From Rosa chinensis (Eukaryota; Streptophyta; Magnoliopsida; Rosales; Rosaceae), in the NCBI RefSeq assembly GCF_002994745.2, contig NC_037094.1, positions 66,335,989 through 66,399,988 on the forward strand: a stretch of 64,000 bases of DNA, in the 5' to 3' direction. Below are positions 12,726 to 23,494 of this stretch, piece after piece. The notes beneath the pieces are model-generated. The model searched no databases and was not told where the DNA came from. It saw nothing but the letters and a program-made list of their open reading frames with translations. Positions within the stretch are counted from its first letter, which is position 1, and the number at the start of each line of letters is the position of its first letter. The translations under genes were made by a program, and so were the position numbers.

Positions 12726-12811
12726 AGATTTACTAATTGTCTTCTACAAGTGTAGCATACATAAGCAGCAGAGGGACTTGGGCTGGACTTGGATGACCAG
12801 GAAACTCAGTT
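12674..12811 (+). repeat. Local duplication of the J-protein C-terminal coding end
   Basis: The sequence encoding the last residues (GCAGAGGGACTTGAGCTTGA...) is repeated about 90 bp downstream in the 3' UTR (GCAGAGGGACTTGGGCTGGA...). The second copy lies after the TGA stop and is not translated. The same doublet is present in the distant copy at 17719-18445, so it predates that duplication. Confidence 0.75.
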
Positions 12812-13202
12812 GATGACAATTTACTCATTGCCTTCTGCAATTGTATTATAGCATACCATTTGGAATATCCCATCCATATTATTTTTTACTGCAAGAACAA
12901 AATGCAAAATTGTATATATTTTCCACTGCAGAAAATAGACTAAATTAATGAGAAATATTCATTATTATTGGATATGTTTTGCAACAACTGTGTAGAGATT
13001 TTTTCTTTTTTCTGACAATGAATCAATGAAATTTATGTTGGCCGAAAAATGAAGCTACTATTTACAATTGCCTGCAGTGAAAGCCCGACAACTGAGGCCG
13101 ACACCATTACTGGAATGTTCATTGCATCTAATTTGGGACTTGGGAGGGTACCGGAGCAAATAAGGAAATTTATTTTCTCCTTTGAGGGGGTGTTGGAGAG
13201 GA

Positions 13203-13750
13203 AATTTTTTTTTTTATAAAAATTTTGAATAAGGGATTAGGCGATATTAGCTCCTCGGAGGCAAACGATGTAGGGAACAAGTCCCACCCTCAATCCTGAT
13301 TTCTGAAGGAGAAGGGTTTGCCACATTCTGGAAACCCACCGCCCGTCCTCCTATTATTATTATATTAATAACGTAAAAAGAAAATACAACCTAAAGAAGG
13401 GGGGGACATAAACCTTACCCCAAAAGCTAGAAAGAAAGTCAAAAGGAAGTGAAAAGATTGAAACAGAACCTCAAATTTACCCAACTTCCAACTGTTAAAA
13501 CAAGCCCAACACCAATCCATGCAAGAAAGAGAGTTAAACATGGTGAAGGTAAGGGAATCCCAGATCATCCATACGAAGATAAGGAGATATATTAGGCGGA
13601 GGAGAAACATGCCATACCAGGGATGGAGAAAGTAAGCCCATGTTTGTCATTCTATCAGCCACCGTATTTCCTTCCCGAAGAATATGGGAACAATGAAAGG
13701 TCATTGCTCTAAGTTTAAGTTGTCATTGCTCTAACTTTAAGTTGTCATTT
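13203..13750 (-). mobile_element. 5'-truncated LINE fragment
   Basis: Interrupts the segmental duplication precisely where copy 2 (17719-18445) is continuous. Its left edge is a poly-T run (13205-13215), that is, a 3' poly-A tail for a minus-strand insertion. The minus strand near 13550-13680 reads through a motif resembling the end of plant LINE RNase H domains (VADRMTNMGLL, then a Pro-rich stretch and MDDLG). Only the 3' end of the element is present, and it is not intact. Target duplication is not clear. Confidence 0.6.
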
Positions 13751-13959
13751 CTTTGCTAAAGTTTCCTCCTCAGGACATACAGAGATTTCAGCAATCTTAT
13801 TCGAGTTATGACTAGCTTCGAAGTTTAACTTTGTTTCCATCTACTAGAGTCTGACAGTCAGGCAGTAGTGCAACATGCGGATGAAAGTTTAACTCTTGAT
13901 GGGCAGCTTCTTATAAAGTAGTGCAATGGTTGTTTCGCGGGTTTATATACAGTGAGTTG

Positions 13960-14890
13960 CTCATAGTTTTTTTTTTGGTTTTTTTTGTTTTTACACTTAC
14001 TCCGTGACTAGAATATTGCGGTTAGATATAGTGTGTGGGTGTGTGATAAAAAAGATAGTGTTACATAGTTAAGAAATAAAGTAACCACAGTAAATAAATT
14101 GGCATCGAGAACTGGAAATGGCAATCGTGGAATTTAATTTTTGTACTTGAAAACCTGATATTATCTATGGTCCTGCAAATACAGATTTGAAGTACAGCTC
14201 TCCCTCAGTCTCCTTAATGAGTAGTTTTAGCTTTGTGGTGTGTTTATTATATATTTCAGATTCTATCTTTCCTGGTCAAACAAAGTCACGAAGTGCTAGA
14301 TGGATTTCTGATGCGGGAAGCGTGAACACGATAGTAAGAGGCTCCGTCAAGCGTCGAAAGCCATATGAGATCAGGTAGAATCCACTAGCAATTACGGACA
14401 CATCCGTAAGAAAGATAGAGAAACTTCTCTAATATTTGGGTTTTTATTGATAACTTCAATGAAAATTACAATTGAAAAGGTGCCTTATATAGGGCACATA
14501 GAATAAACTTAATACAACTAAAAAACAAAAAGAACAATTTATTATAGACTAAAACTAGGAAACCTAATTAAATAAAAATCAGAAATAGAATCCTAGATAC
14601 TAAAGAATATTACGCAAATATATAATTGGAATCTCAACCAAGATTTTGTTCGAGAATCCCGATATATCCAAAATAGTAATTTATGATTGATTCCATCATT
14701 AAGAAGCCTATTTGAATACCAATTTCCAATATTCAAATTATTCTTCTTAATGTGAAAACGCTTCTTTCTTTTCCGGATTCTTTGTTGAAATTGGCTAAAA
14801 TCTCGTCCTACATCAATTTCTATACCTTTTCATGATCAGTTTAGGCTTTAGATTTCCTCTTCTAATTGAACAGGAGATTTGCATGATAAG
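13960..14890. other. Unassigned region with an LTR-like stretch
   Basis: A basic frame at 14262-14378 (KSRSARWISDAGS, VKRRKPYEIR) could be a stray exon, but no partner exon was found. From about 14385 to 14815 the minus strand resembles a copia LTR in composition and has a TATA-like ...ATATAAGGCACC and a TGATGTAGGACGAG motif near its start. LTR ends and target duplication could not be fixed. Confidence 0.2.
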
Positions 14891-14979
14891 GAAAGATCTA
14901 GGGTTGGAACCGAACGAAATTCAGGGAAACAAAATTTGCAGATGGCGAGGAAGAGCCAGAGAATGAGGCGGCAGTATAC

Positions 14980-15200
14980 TACTACAACAGTAGCGATAAT
15001 GCAAAGAAGCAGCTGATGTAGATACTACCAACCGATACGCTGGTCGATATCCTTTTGGATCTTTGGCCATTGTGGAGACATCTTCTTCATCTCCAGGAGG
15101 TATGATTATGAATATTGAGACATGGTGTTGAAAGATTTCGATGAAAAACAATGGGTGAGATACTACAAGAACAAAATACCAGCTATTGCATGTGGATTGT
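14980..15200 (+). pseudogene. F-box-associated domain fragment
   Basis: The stretch encoding FGPLAIVE.SSSSPGGMIMNIE, followed by a frameshifted DFDEKQWVRYYKNK, is closely related to 24866-25110. The style is that of the F-box-associated interaction domain of plant F-box proteins. It has frame breaks and ends abruptly near 15190. Not functional. Confidence 0.45.
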
Positions 15201-15406
15201 AACTATATATTGCATATGGATCTTTTTTTCTTCCATAACAGTTGTGCTGATTAAATAAAGATCGAAGAGGGCAGAACATGCATGTTTTCAGAACTAATGA
15301 TGCAACCAAAATTTACTTAGAGTTACCAAACGTACAAAAGATATATCTGTAATTCACCAAAGCTCTTAGATGTATCAAAACTTTTTGCCTTATGTACTTC
15401 GATCCT

Positions 15407-15835
15407 CTTAATGGTTTTGAATGAGAAAACCTCTAGAGTGTGTTGGATGAAGGGGAAAAAAAAAGAAGAGGAAATTTAAATGAAAATGAGGAATTCATAA
15501 TTCTTAAACATGAATTACCTCGTTTGACATTCTAAATTTAAAACTTACAATCAAACAATAAAAATTGTACTAATGGAATTTTAATTGATGGAGTTATAGA
15601 TTCCATCATTCCAAAATTTCTCAAGGATTTAAAATTTTCTCATCCATACGCAGCGCTAGGAAACACAAGTTTTCAATGAAACTCAACTGTATGTGTTCTT
15701 AGCATCTTCTTAATGGTTTTGAATGAGAAAACCTCTGGGAACTCCAATTAATGGAATTTTAATTGATGGAGTTCTAGATTCCATCATTTCAATATTTCTT
15801 AAGAATTTAAAATTTTCTCATCCAAACGTAGCATT
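15407..15835. repeat. Direct partial duplication, possibly a MITE remnant
   Basis: CTTAATGGTTTTGAATGAGA and TTAATTGATGGAGTT.TAGATTCCATCATT, ending AAATTTTCTCATCCA, occur in the same order at about 15407-15650 and 15708-15830; the second copy is shorter. The first copy carries GTGTTGGATGAAG near 15437 and its imperfect inverse CATCCATACGCAGCGC near 15643, so a small inverted-repeat element may lie inside. Confidence 0.45.
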
Positions 15836-15879
15836 AAAAACATGCATGAAAACAACTTTTATTTAGTGAAACTAAATCA

Positions 15880-16925
15880 TAAAACACATCACCAATTTCT
15901 TGATTCATTGTTACCAAATAGCAATTTCGAAATAAGACAATTATAAACTTCAGTCTCAACCTTAATCTCAATCAAAACCTGATGAGACCAAGGCTCCTCT
16001 TCTGGTTTCATCAGTATGCTAACCAAAACTTAAGTCTAATTGTAGTACTCTTTCAAACTACGTTTCGTCTAAAGTCTGTGAATGGCTCCTCTTCTATTAG
16101 CCTACAGTATGTTACCAGTTATTGTCTCTTCAGTCATATCCTACTACCATGGTGACATAAATGAATCCTTAAAACAAATTGCTTGGTGCCTATAGTGGGT
16201 TAAGTAATTATACAGGCTTGCCCTTTTATTTTCGACCATCATTACAACATATCCATTCTCTTGATAGAGACAGGGGGGTTAACACTCTATTGCAGATGTA
16301 TCTCCACTTATAGGAATCCTTTCAAATTGTTTGGTCTCGGGATGTATAAGCCAGGTACAAGTACATTTTCCGATTTCCCACAATCCAGCTTGTCCCTCTC
16401 CAAGTTGTCCTAGTTGTAAGCTAAGACGAGTCATGCACTCAAGCAGCTCCAAGCAGGGACGGAGCTACTCAAGGGCCTGCAGGGGCCATGGCACCCCTTA
16501 ACTTTTTGACTTCATATGTAATTGTTGCTTGTAATCTAGTTGACTTGAGTTTCTACACATACAATTATTAATATTGGCACCCCCCAGTTCTCCACGTGAT
16601 TGGCTTCACATGAAAAAGTAATTGGTCTCACCTATTTTTTGATTGGTTAGTTTGGAATAATAATAAATAATAAAAAAATAATTTAATTTAGAAGCAGAAG
16701 CATGGCTAGAAGTTAGTTGGAGCACGCCTGTTGCACCTTGGTATTTGGAGAACGCCTCCCTAGAGCACGCCTTGTTTAATCTAATCATTTTAATATTTTT
16801 TAAATATTTTTTTTAATATTTTTTTTATCCATCTTACATTGGCCCCCCTCATTTGTGATCTCTGGCTCCGTCCCTGGCTCCAAGTAATCAATCTCTTCTT
16901 CATTTCCATTATATACACCAAAGAA
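15880..16925 (-). pseudogene. F-box gene 3' fragment, interrupted by a MITE
   Basis: Minus-strand sequence collinear with the 3' part and flank of the F-box pseudogene at 20970-21600 (shared blocks include AAGGCTCCTCTTCTG, GAATGGCTCCTCTTCTATT and TCATTTCCATTATA). Reading frames are broken throughout. The 423-bp hAT MITE at 16454-16876 splits it, and the homology resumes right after the MITE. Confidence 0.65.
16454..16876. mobile_element. hAT-type MITE with 8-bp target duplication
   Basis: A 423-bp non-coding element with terminal inverted repeats: CAGGGACGGAGCTA at the left and CAGGGACGGAGCCA read inward from the right. It is flanked by a perfect 8-bp duplication GCTCCAAG (16446-16453 and 16877-16884), the size expected for the hAT superfamily. 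It lies inside an F-box gene fragment, so it inserted after that fragment arose. No transposase is present. Confidence 0.88.
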
Positions 16926-17551
16926 ATTTCGTTGCTAGGGCCATTAATATTTTGTTAATTTTGAATAAATTCTATAGAAAAAATGACCTAAAGAAATAGA
17001 TATGACACAAAAATAAATACAGTTATTTTGTTTATACGTTTTTATTTTACCACGAGGAAGAAAAAAAAAAAAAAAGAGCTTCTATCCATTACCTCCAAAA
17101 TTGGTATTCTCTCTTTTTCCAAATAATAGTTGACTTTAAGAAAAAACTTTTCTTACCTTTATGTACAATAGTAGTCTTTAACTTGGAGAAAACTTTCTCC
17201 TTCAACGTAAGCCCTAAAACATACATCGGCAAACGTTATCTATGTTGTTGTCAAAACTTTTTGAACTTTATAGCTGAATACCCATCAATGCAAATAGGTT
17301 TCTTATGAAAAAAGAGTTTCAGCTATGAAACTGATAGAAAATAAGGAAAAAAAAAAAATTATGCAACTATTAACAGGAATGATGGTGGAAAGAAGATTTG
17401 ACGAGGGGGGAAAGAGTCATTGTATTTCTTTGATTAAGTAGATAAGAAAGATAAGCTAACTAACCGCCATAAGATTATAAATGTTAAAAATTTTCTGGAA
17501 AGAGTTCACATATACAAGGCCGTAAACAACCTCTATAAAATTACAAATGAC

Positions 17552-17582
<31 letters not shown>

Positions 17583-17715
17583 CGACTACCAATTGGGGTT
17601 TTTTTTTTTTTTTTTTCTTTCAGCTTAGTTGTATCAAGGTAAATTAGAATTGTGAAATCTTCAGAAATTGAAGGAGGTCCAACTACTGATTTTTGGAGAT
17701 ATGAATAGAAGCTGC
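16926..17715. other. Intergenic DNA with a (GA)n microsatellite
   Basis: Contains a (GA)n tract at about 17558-17583, a poly-T run near 17600-17617 and other homopolymers. No gene is supported. Confidence 0.6.
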
Positions 17716-17718
17716 ATA

Positions 17719-18445
17719 ACACTAGTCTTAAAGAAAAGAGACCTCATGAGAAGGCAAGTAGAGGAAGATAAGAGAAAGATCATCGGTCAGCTTTTAGCAA
17801 AAGAGGGACTTGAGCTTGACACAGATGACGAAGAAACTCGGAAATGAAGATTTACGCATTTCCTTCTACAGTTGTATTATACCATACCATAAGCTACAGA
17901 GGGACTTCAACTTGACACAGATGATGAAGAAACTCGGTTGATGAAAATAGTTATAGCATACCATTTGGAATATCCCATCCATATTATTTTTCACTACAAA
18001 AACAAAATACAAAATTGTATATATTTTTCACTACAGAAAATAGACTAAATTAATGAGAAATATTCATTATTATTGGATATGCTTCGCAACAATTGTGTAG
18101 AAACGTTTTCTTTTTCTGACAATGAATTAATTAAATTTATGTTGGCCGAAAAATGAAGCTACTATTTACAATTGTCCGCAGTGAAAGGCCGAAAATTGAG
18201 GCCGACACTATTACTAGAATGTTCATTGCATCTAAGTTGGGACTTGGGAGGGTATTGGAGCATATTAGGATTTTTATTTTCTCCTTTGAGGGCTGTTGGA
18301 GAGGAACGTTTAAGTTAGAGCCATTTCTTTACCAAAGTTTCCTCCCCAGGACATATAGAGATTTTAGCAATCTTATTCGAGCTGTGACTAGCTTCGAAGT
18401 TTAACTTTGTTTCCATCGACTAGAGTCTGACGGTTATGGCGTAGT
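17719..18445 (+). pseudogene. Segmental duplication, copy 2 (3' end of J-protein gene)
   Basis: Contains the last roughly 40 codons of the J-domain gene (LVLKKRDLMRR, then DKRKIIGQLLAKEGLELDTD) with the stop codon and downstream flank, but nothing of the upstream exons or the J domain. Several substitutions separate it from 12597-12725. The 83-codon frame at 18153-18404 belongs to the duplicated flank and has a disrupted counterpart in copy 1 near 13051, so it is weak as a gene. The homology fades near 18480. Confidence 0.75.
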
Positions 18446-18479
18446 GCAACATCTACTTTACATGGATGATAGCGTAACT

Positions 18480-18690
18480 CTTGTTTATTTGAAAATATAA
18501 AAATCATATCGTTTTTATCTGGATTATTTTTGTGATTTTATGTTCTTAATTAGTTTGGATTAATTGAGTTAGGATTTAAATTGATTAACAATTCTCATTT
18601 GGAGCGATCTCGTACTTGCACACTATACTAATTTGTGTTCCTACGCTTGCAAGTTTTTATTAAAATTTCACAACAATCAACCATCTTAAC
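18480..18690. other. AT-rich insertion, possible LTR remnant
   Basis: Lies between the end of the duplicated block and an F-box fragment. The text around 18600-18660 (cytosine-rich CTTGCACACTATACTA then CCTACGCTTGCAAG) resembles LTR ends of plant gypsy elements, but no partner LTR or target duplication is present. Confidence 0.2.
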
Positions 18691-19330
18691 CAATACATGA
18701 CAACGAACACGTTCTCTAATCTGCCATCCAAACTCATACACTCTATGTGGGAGCTTATCCCCAATCACATTTCTACCTTTACTGTTTCTTAGGTTCAACA
18801 CAAGTAAAAAGATTTTGGGTAGAATCCATCAGGTATATCAGACCATCATAAGAACCAATTATGCTAATTATTAGGAAATGAATATGAGGAAACCTTTTAG
18901 CAGTAAAGACTAGCCTAGTTTCTCTGGTTTTCAATAATGTATGAACAAGTGGAACACTTAGAAACTTATCATAATTTCAGACCAGTAAAACCACCTCTCA
19001 TAAATCCTGCCAAAAGCATCCCTTCCATCCCTGAATCCCAAGTTGGAGCCCCTATCACTTTGCATATCTTGTGCAACTGATCCGGTGAATTGTCACAATT
19101 GAAGAGAGGCCGCATGAGAAACATCTCCGCTATGATTGCCCCTATCGCCTACATGTCTACCTTCTTGTCGTACATGGAGGGTCGAAGCTTCTCATCTTCC
19201 ACGAAGGTTCGAAGCGGCATCTCCAGGGCTTTTTTGTCAAGAACTAATTTGCTGAATTATGGGGATGAGATAATATGACGCCATTATCTATTCACCAACT
19301 GTAGCTCTGACAATGATTTCAATGACTGCG
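18690..19330 (-). pseudogene. Degenerate F-box gene copy split by a kinase fragment
   Basis: The minus strand reads ELQLVNR near 19300, then a stop, then FSKLVLDKK, matching the F-box region of the better copy (QLVNRRW, GELVLGKE at 21532-22257). After an interruption it continues NYDKFLSV and then FTAKRFPHI, IIGSYDGLIYLMDST, the counterpart of FTPKMFRDI and IIGSCGGLICLVDST. It has multiple stops and is not functional. Confidence 0.65.
18990..19230 (-). pseudogene. Protein kinase fragment, MAK/MHK-like CDK-family relative
   Basis: A minus-strand frame of about 75 codons reads LRPSMYDKKVDM, stop, AIGAIIAEMFLMRPLF, then QLHKICKVIGAPTWDS. This matches kinase subdomains IX-X of CDK/MAK-type kinases, where D-M-W-A-x-G-x-I-x-A-E is conserved. 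The Trp codon is replaced by TAG, and there is no ATP-binding or catalytic-loop part. It sits inside F-box homology, so it is an inserted gene fragment. Confidence 0.6.
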
Positions 19331-20410
19331 TAAAAAAATCTCAATTATGACTCTGTAAGTTGGGCTAGAGTAGAAATTTACCAATTTATGCAAATCCCAA
19401 ATTCCATCGAATACGAAATTTTGATTTTCAAAGATTTCTGGATGGATTTTGGACTATGGTGCTGGTATGGTCTGAGTAGTGTTCTAAAAATTCTTTTGGG
19501 CGGCCGTCTAAGTGCGAGGTGGTGACCATTTACCTTAATTAGTCTACTGGGCATCTAAGTAGGTTGGGTTAAAAAAAAATTGTTGGGTTAATTTTTTTTT
19601 TTTTTTTAAGATTCCAACACTTTAAGAATACAACTTTCTAACCTCAACACATAGAACCTACATGCTCCCCACAAACCGACACCATAACCATCTATACTTG
19701 ATGATATTTGGCTAGATTGGCCGGAAAAATTAACCTCGAAAGAATCTGGCGGCCAGAAATCTTCAAATCCAAATTCGCCTTTCTCAGAATGAATTGAAAT
19801 GTTTTGTGGTCAAATATTTAAAAGAAATATTTGTAAGTAGTCAATTTATACTAAGCTTTTTTGTGGTAGGCTTGCTAAATAAGTGAGCGTTCATTGTACT
19901 AGTGAATTATACTTTATCTTTTTTAAATTTGTTGACCAACTGGTGTAGGGTACAAGCGTAAGAAATCATTGTCTATGCCGTTTTGGGCTTAGATGAATGG
20001 TATCTTCCTTCCATCCTTAAAAAAAAAAAAAAAACTACTTAACTTTTTGTATTTTTTTACGTTTTTAATCAATTACACAATTAAATATTAGTACTATGAA
20101 AATCTCTCTAGCTGGCCGCCTAGGTTTAGTTAGATTTTTAGATTATATTTCATTTAGTTTGCTTGGAGACAAACAAAGTTCAAGTATGGAGCATGACTAT
20201 GCCATTTTCATGCTTGTAATTGCTCATAATACACTAATGTTATACTAGTTCCCAAGTTAATTATCATGTGGAGAACTGACTATTATTTTAGGGTCCTTGA
20301 CTCAAAGCACCAAAAGGTATCCTAACAACAAATTTTTATTCCTACGAACCCAATTTAAACTAAATTGACATTTTTGCCCTCAGCCTAATTAAAAAACTAC
20401 ATCCATCCAA
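19331..20410. other. Unassigned AT-rich DNA
   Basis: Two GGCCGCC-type motifs in opposite orientation (GGGCGGCCGTCTAAGTG near 19500 and GCTGGCCGCCTAGG near 20112) may mark the ends of a degraded element of about 630 bp, but no target duplication was found. Otherwise poly-T/poly-A runs and no gene. Confidence 0.3.
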
Positions 20411-20413
20411 AAA

Positions 20414-20545
20414 TCTTTGTTTCCATCGACTAAAGTCTGAAGGTCAGCGCGTAGTGCAACATCTACTACTCTTGATGGGCAGCTTCTTAAAAAGTAATAA
20501 GGGTTGTTTTGCGGGTTTATATACTGTGAATTGTGCATATGTTCT
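20414..20545 (+). repeat. Third partial copy of the J-gene 3' flank
   Basis: CTTTGTTTCCATCGACTA, AGTGCAACATCTACT, CTCTTGATGGGCAGCTTCTT and CGGGTTTATATACTGTGA match 13837-13950 in order. The block overlaps the end of copy 2 and continues beyond it, so it is either a separate duplicate or the displaced end of copy 2. Confidence 0.65.
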
Positions 20546-21261
20546 CGGAATATGCATTTGAAGGAGTCACTTTCTGCACAACATGTGGTATATTGTGTTA
20601 AGAGTTAAGACAAAGACATGGATTGAGATGGCACTGCATGGTTAGCTAGTGTTTTGGCTATGTTCTTCCTTGAGTTTTTTTTTCACTGTAATGGACATAT
20701 CGTAATCATTGCTGAACATATCGGAAGAGCAACCGAGTTGGAGCAGTTACATTGATTCAGGGTGAAGTATCAGCGAGGTAGATTTCAAATCCAAGTGTTT
20801 TTCCAGAATGGTTTTGAATCAAGTTTTCTTTAATGAAACTGAGAATGCACTTTCAAAATCGATAAACTTAATTAACAAAATCAGTTGCTAAGAGAAGAAT
20901 TGATCTTCAGTAAATTCTCCCACTAAACCAAGGAAATTTAGAACTTATATTACAGAACATGAAAACAACTAAAAAACAGATCACCAATTTCTTGAGTCAT
21001 TCTTACCAACTAGCAATTTTGAACCAAGACAAATTACAGACTTCAATCACGACATTAAAAATAGGCTAATTGAACCAAAAGCTTGATGAGAAACCAAGGC
21101 TCCTCTTCTGTAACTAAAACTCAAGTTGAAGATTTCAAACCACTTTTCGTCTATTGTCAGTGAATGGCTCCTCTTCTATTTAGTCTACAGTATGTTCAGC
21201 TATTGTCCCTTTAGTAATCCTACTGCGATGGTGACACAAAAGTGTCCTTAAAACAAATTGG

Positions 21262-22257
21262 TTAGAACAAGCAGTGTAAATGGGTGTGGGCTGGAAAGTG
21301 CTTGATATCTTTCACAATATGATGACTGTAGAGGCTGACCCTTTGATTTTGGATTAGCATTACAACAAATTCTTTCTCTTGACAGAGGTAGAGGGGTTGA
21401 CACACCAATGCAGATGCATATCCATGGATTGGAATCCTCTTAAATTGTTTGGTATCGAGATGCAGAAGCCAAATACTAGTGCATCTTCCAATTTCCCACA
21501 TTCCAGCTCTTCCCTCTCCAGGTATTCCTAGCTATAAGTTAAGACCAATCATGCACTGCGGAAGCTCTATGTAATCAAACTCATCTTCATTTCCATTATA
21601 CATGATAATGGAGTTGAAAGCTCGATTTTCCTGATTAACTCTACCCAGCCAACAGAAAGAACCATCTATGAAAACACCAGGAGCTCTTGAAACCAAATGA
21701 AAACTCCAATCATATTCCCCAAAGTCGGTCCTCAACTGACTCCATTGATTCAATTTCAAATAAAAAAGACTCATCCTCAAAACATGACGGAAGGGTCTAT
21801 CAGCCATCTTAATTAACACATGACCTTTGGTCAGCGATCCAAACCCATAAGCTCCACTTGGGACACCATCCCCAATCATCAAATTTCTACACTCAAGGTT
21901 TCTTGGGTTTAGAACAAACAGAGTTTCAGTAGAATCTACCAAGCAAATAAGACCACCACAAGAACCAATGATATTGACTACTGGGAGCTTAATATCGCGA
22001 AACATTTTAGGAGTAAAAATTGGCCTACTTGCCATTAATAGTTTTTCAGTATGAAGCACACTCAAAAACCTATCAGTATTGCAAACCAGTAGAAGTGCCT
22101 CCTTGCCAAGAACCAATTCTCCAAACGGTTGGGAGGACATAATTAGACGCCAGCGTCGATTCACCAACTGCATTTGTGAAAGTTCCTTCAATGGCTAGCT
22201 TAGGAGAATGGTCTCCAAAATGTCATCCAGATCAGCTCGTTGGAAATAATCACTCAT
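21262..22257 (-). pseudogene. F-box protein gene with two in-frame stops
   Basis: The best-preserved member of a local F-box family. From the ATG at 22257 the frame reads MSDYFQRADLDDILETILLS, then a TAG (22195-22197) inside the F-box, then PLKELSQMQLVNRRWRLIMS. About 210 further codons follow an F-box-associated/kelch-like pattern (GGLICLVDS, LFVLNPRNLE, GAYGFGSLTKGHVLIKMADR). A second in-frame TAG follows GLNL near 21534, after which the same frame continues LGIPGEGRAGMWEIGRC to a stop at 21262. Intact length would be about 331 residues. F-box proteins recruit substrates to SCF ubiquitin ligases. The two stops make this a probable pseudogene, although a shortened product starting at the internal Met (22191) cannot be excluded. 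Confidence 0.8.
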
Positions 22258-23494
22258 ATGTATACCTTACTGTGCAAGAAACAATCTTTATGAAGAGGGC
22301 TGATGAAAGTGATTGTTTGATGAGAGCAATATTTGCTATATTTTAAGTGATAAACTCTCATTTTACTAAGTTATTCTCTTAACATTATCATTTCTAACTT
22401 AATTTTGTATTTTTAGGTAGTTTTGAGTCTAAAAGGCAAACAAGGAGGAAATGGAGCAGAAATGGAAAGAATGAAGTTTTCCCAATATTACTAGGAGAAA
22501 GAATCCTAGTTGAAGTAGGAATCCTGAGTCAACCAGGAATCCGAGTCAAGCTTGTGAAAATGACAGAATTGAAAAATAACAGAATCCTAGTTGGACAAAG
22601 AAACCTAATCCTGCCAGGAAAAGGAAATCTAATGCGACTAGGAGTCCCTATCACACAAGGAGAACTTGAGAAGATTCCGGAAGGTTCTAGAATATTTCGA
22701 CACAAGAGTCTCTATTGGACTAGGAAACCTGTTGGCATAAAGAGTCATGATGACACTAGGATACCTGAGTGAACTAGGAAAGCCCAAGAACATTCAAGAA
22801 GCATCTAAAAGAAGTCCAAAACGTCCTATACAAAGGTGATATGGATTGAGAGTCATTTTTGACAAGAAAAGATGGATAAACATCAGAGTTGGAGTCCATA
22901 TTGAACACAAGATTGATTTTGGACAAATTTCCAAGTATTTATCTATATGACGTCAAAAAGGGAGTGTTTTGAGGAGAAATTATCTTGTACGCAATAAGGA
23001 AAAGAAAATAAAAGAGAATCCCTATCAAATATGGTTTCTTGAGTACATAAATATTTCAAGAAGGCTTAAATCAAGTCCAAAAACATGAACTAATTTGGCA
23101 AAGCTCCTACTTTCTAGAATCAAGATTGATCTATACTTCCTTTGAAATATTTCTATTGGTCAGATGATGCAAAACAAGTAGAGAAATACTTTGACACCAA
23201 GCTATGCCGTGCAGTATAAATAAGGAGAGGTGTATACGTTTTCTTCATCATCAAAACCCAGAATCAAATTCTTAAATTCCTCCCTTTTACTCTCTAAATT
23301 TCGTCTCATCTCCATTGTTCAAGCATTGAAGTCATGAAGCATCTCCACCTCCTTGCCGTAGTCATCATCAACGTCCTCCATCTTTTTGAAGTCTTTCTTG
23401 CGTTCTTGAAGTTCTTCAAAAGTGTACGTAACCATGTCCTTGTATCTTTTGTTTTTGGTTTCTTTATTTTGTAACATTAAAAACAATTATACTA

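Larger units (their letters stand above)
12597..13960 (+). repeat. Segmental duplication, copy 1 (last J-protein exon and 3' flank)
   Basis: From ACACTAGTCTTAAAGAAAAG in the last J-protein exon, the sequence is repeated at 17719-18445 with high identity. It includes the stop codon, the duplicated tail, an ATTATTATTGGATATG stretch and the downstream GGACATA.AGAGATTT region. In this copy about 550 bp (13203-13750) interrupts the alignment. The far end (about 13837-13960) is also repeated at 20414-20545. Confidence 0.8.

Noticed and set aside
17456..17722. 88-codon minus-strand frame with Ser-Leu repeats
   Set aside because: Generated by the (GA)n tract and a poly-T run.
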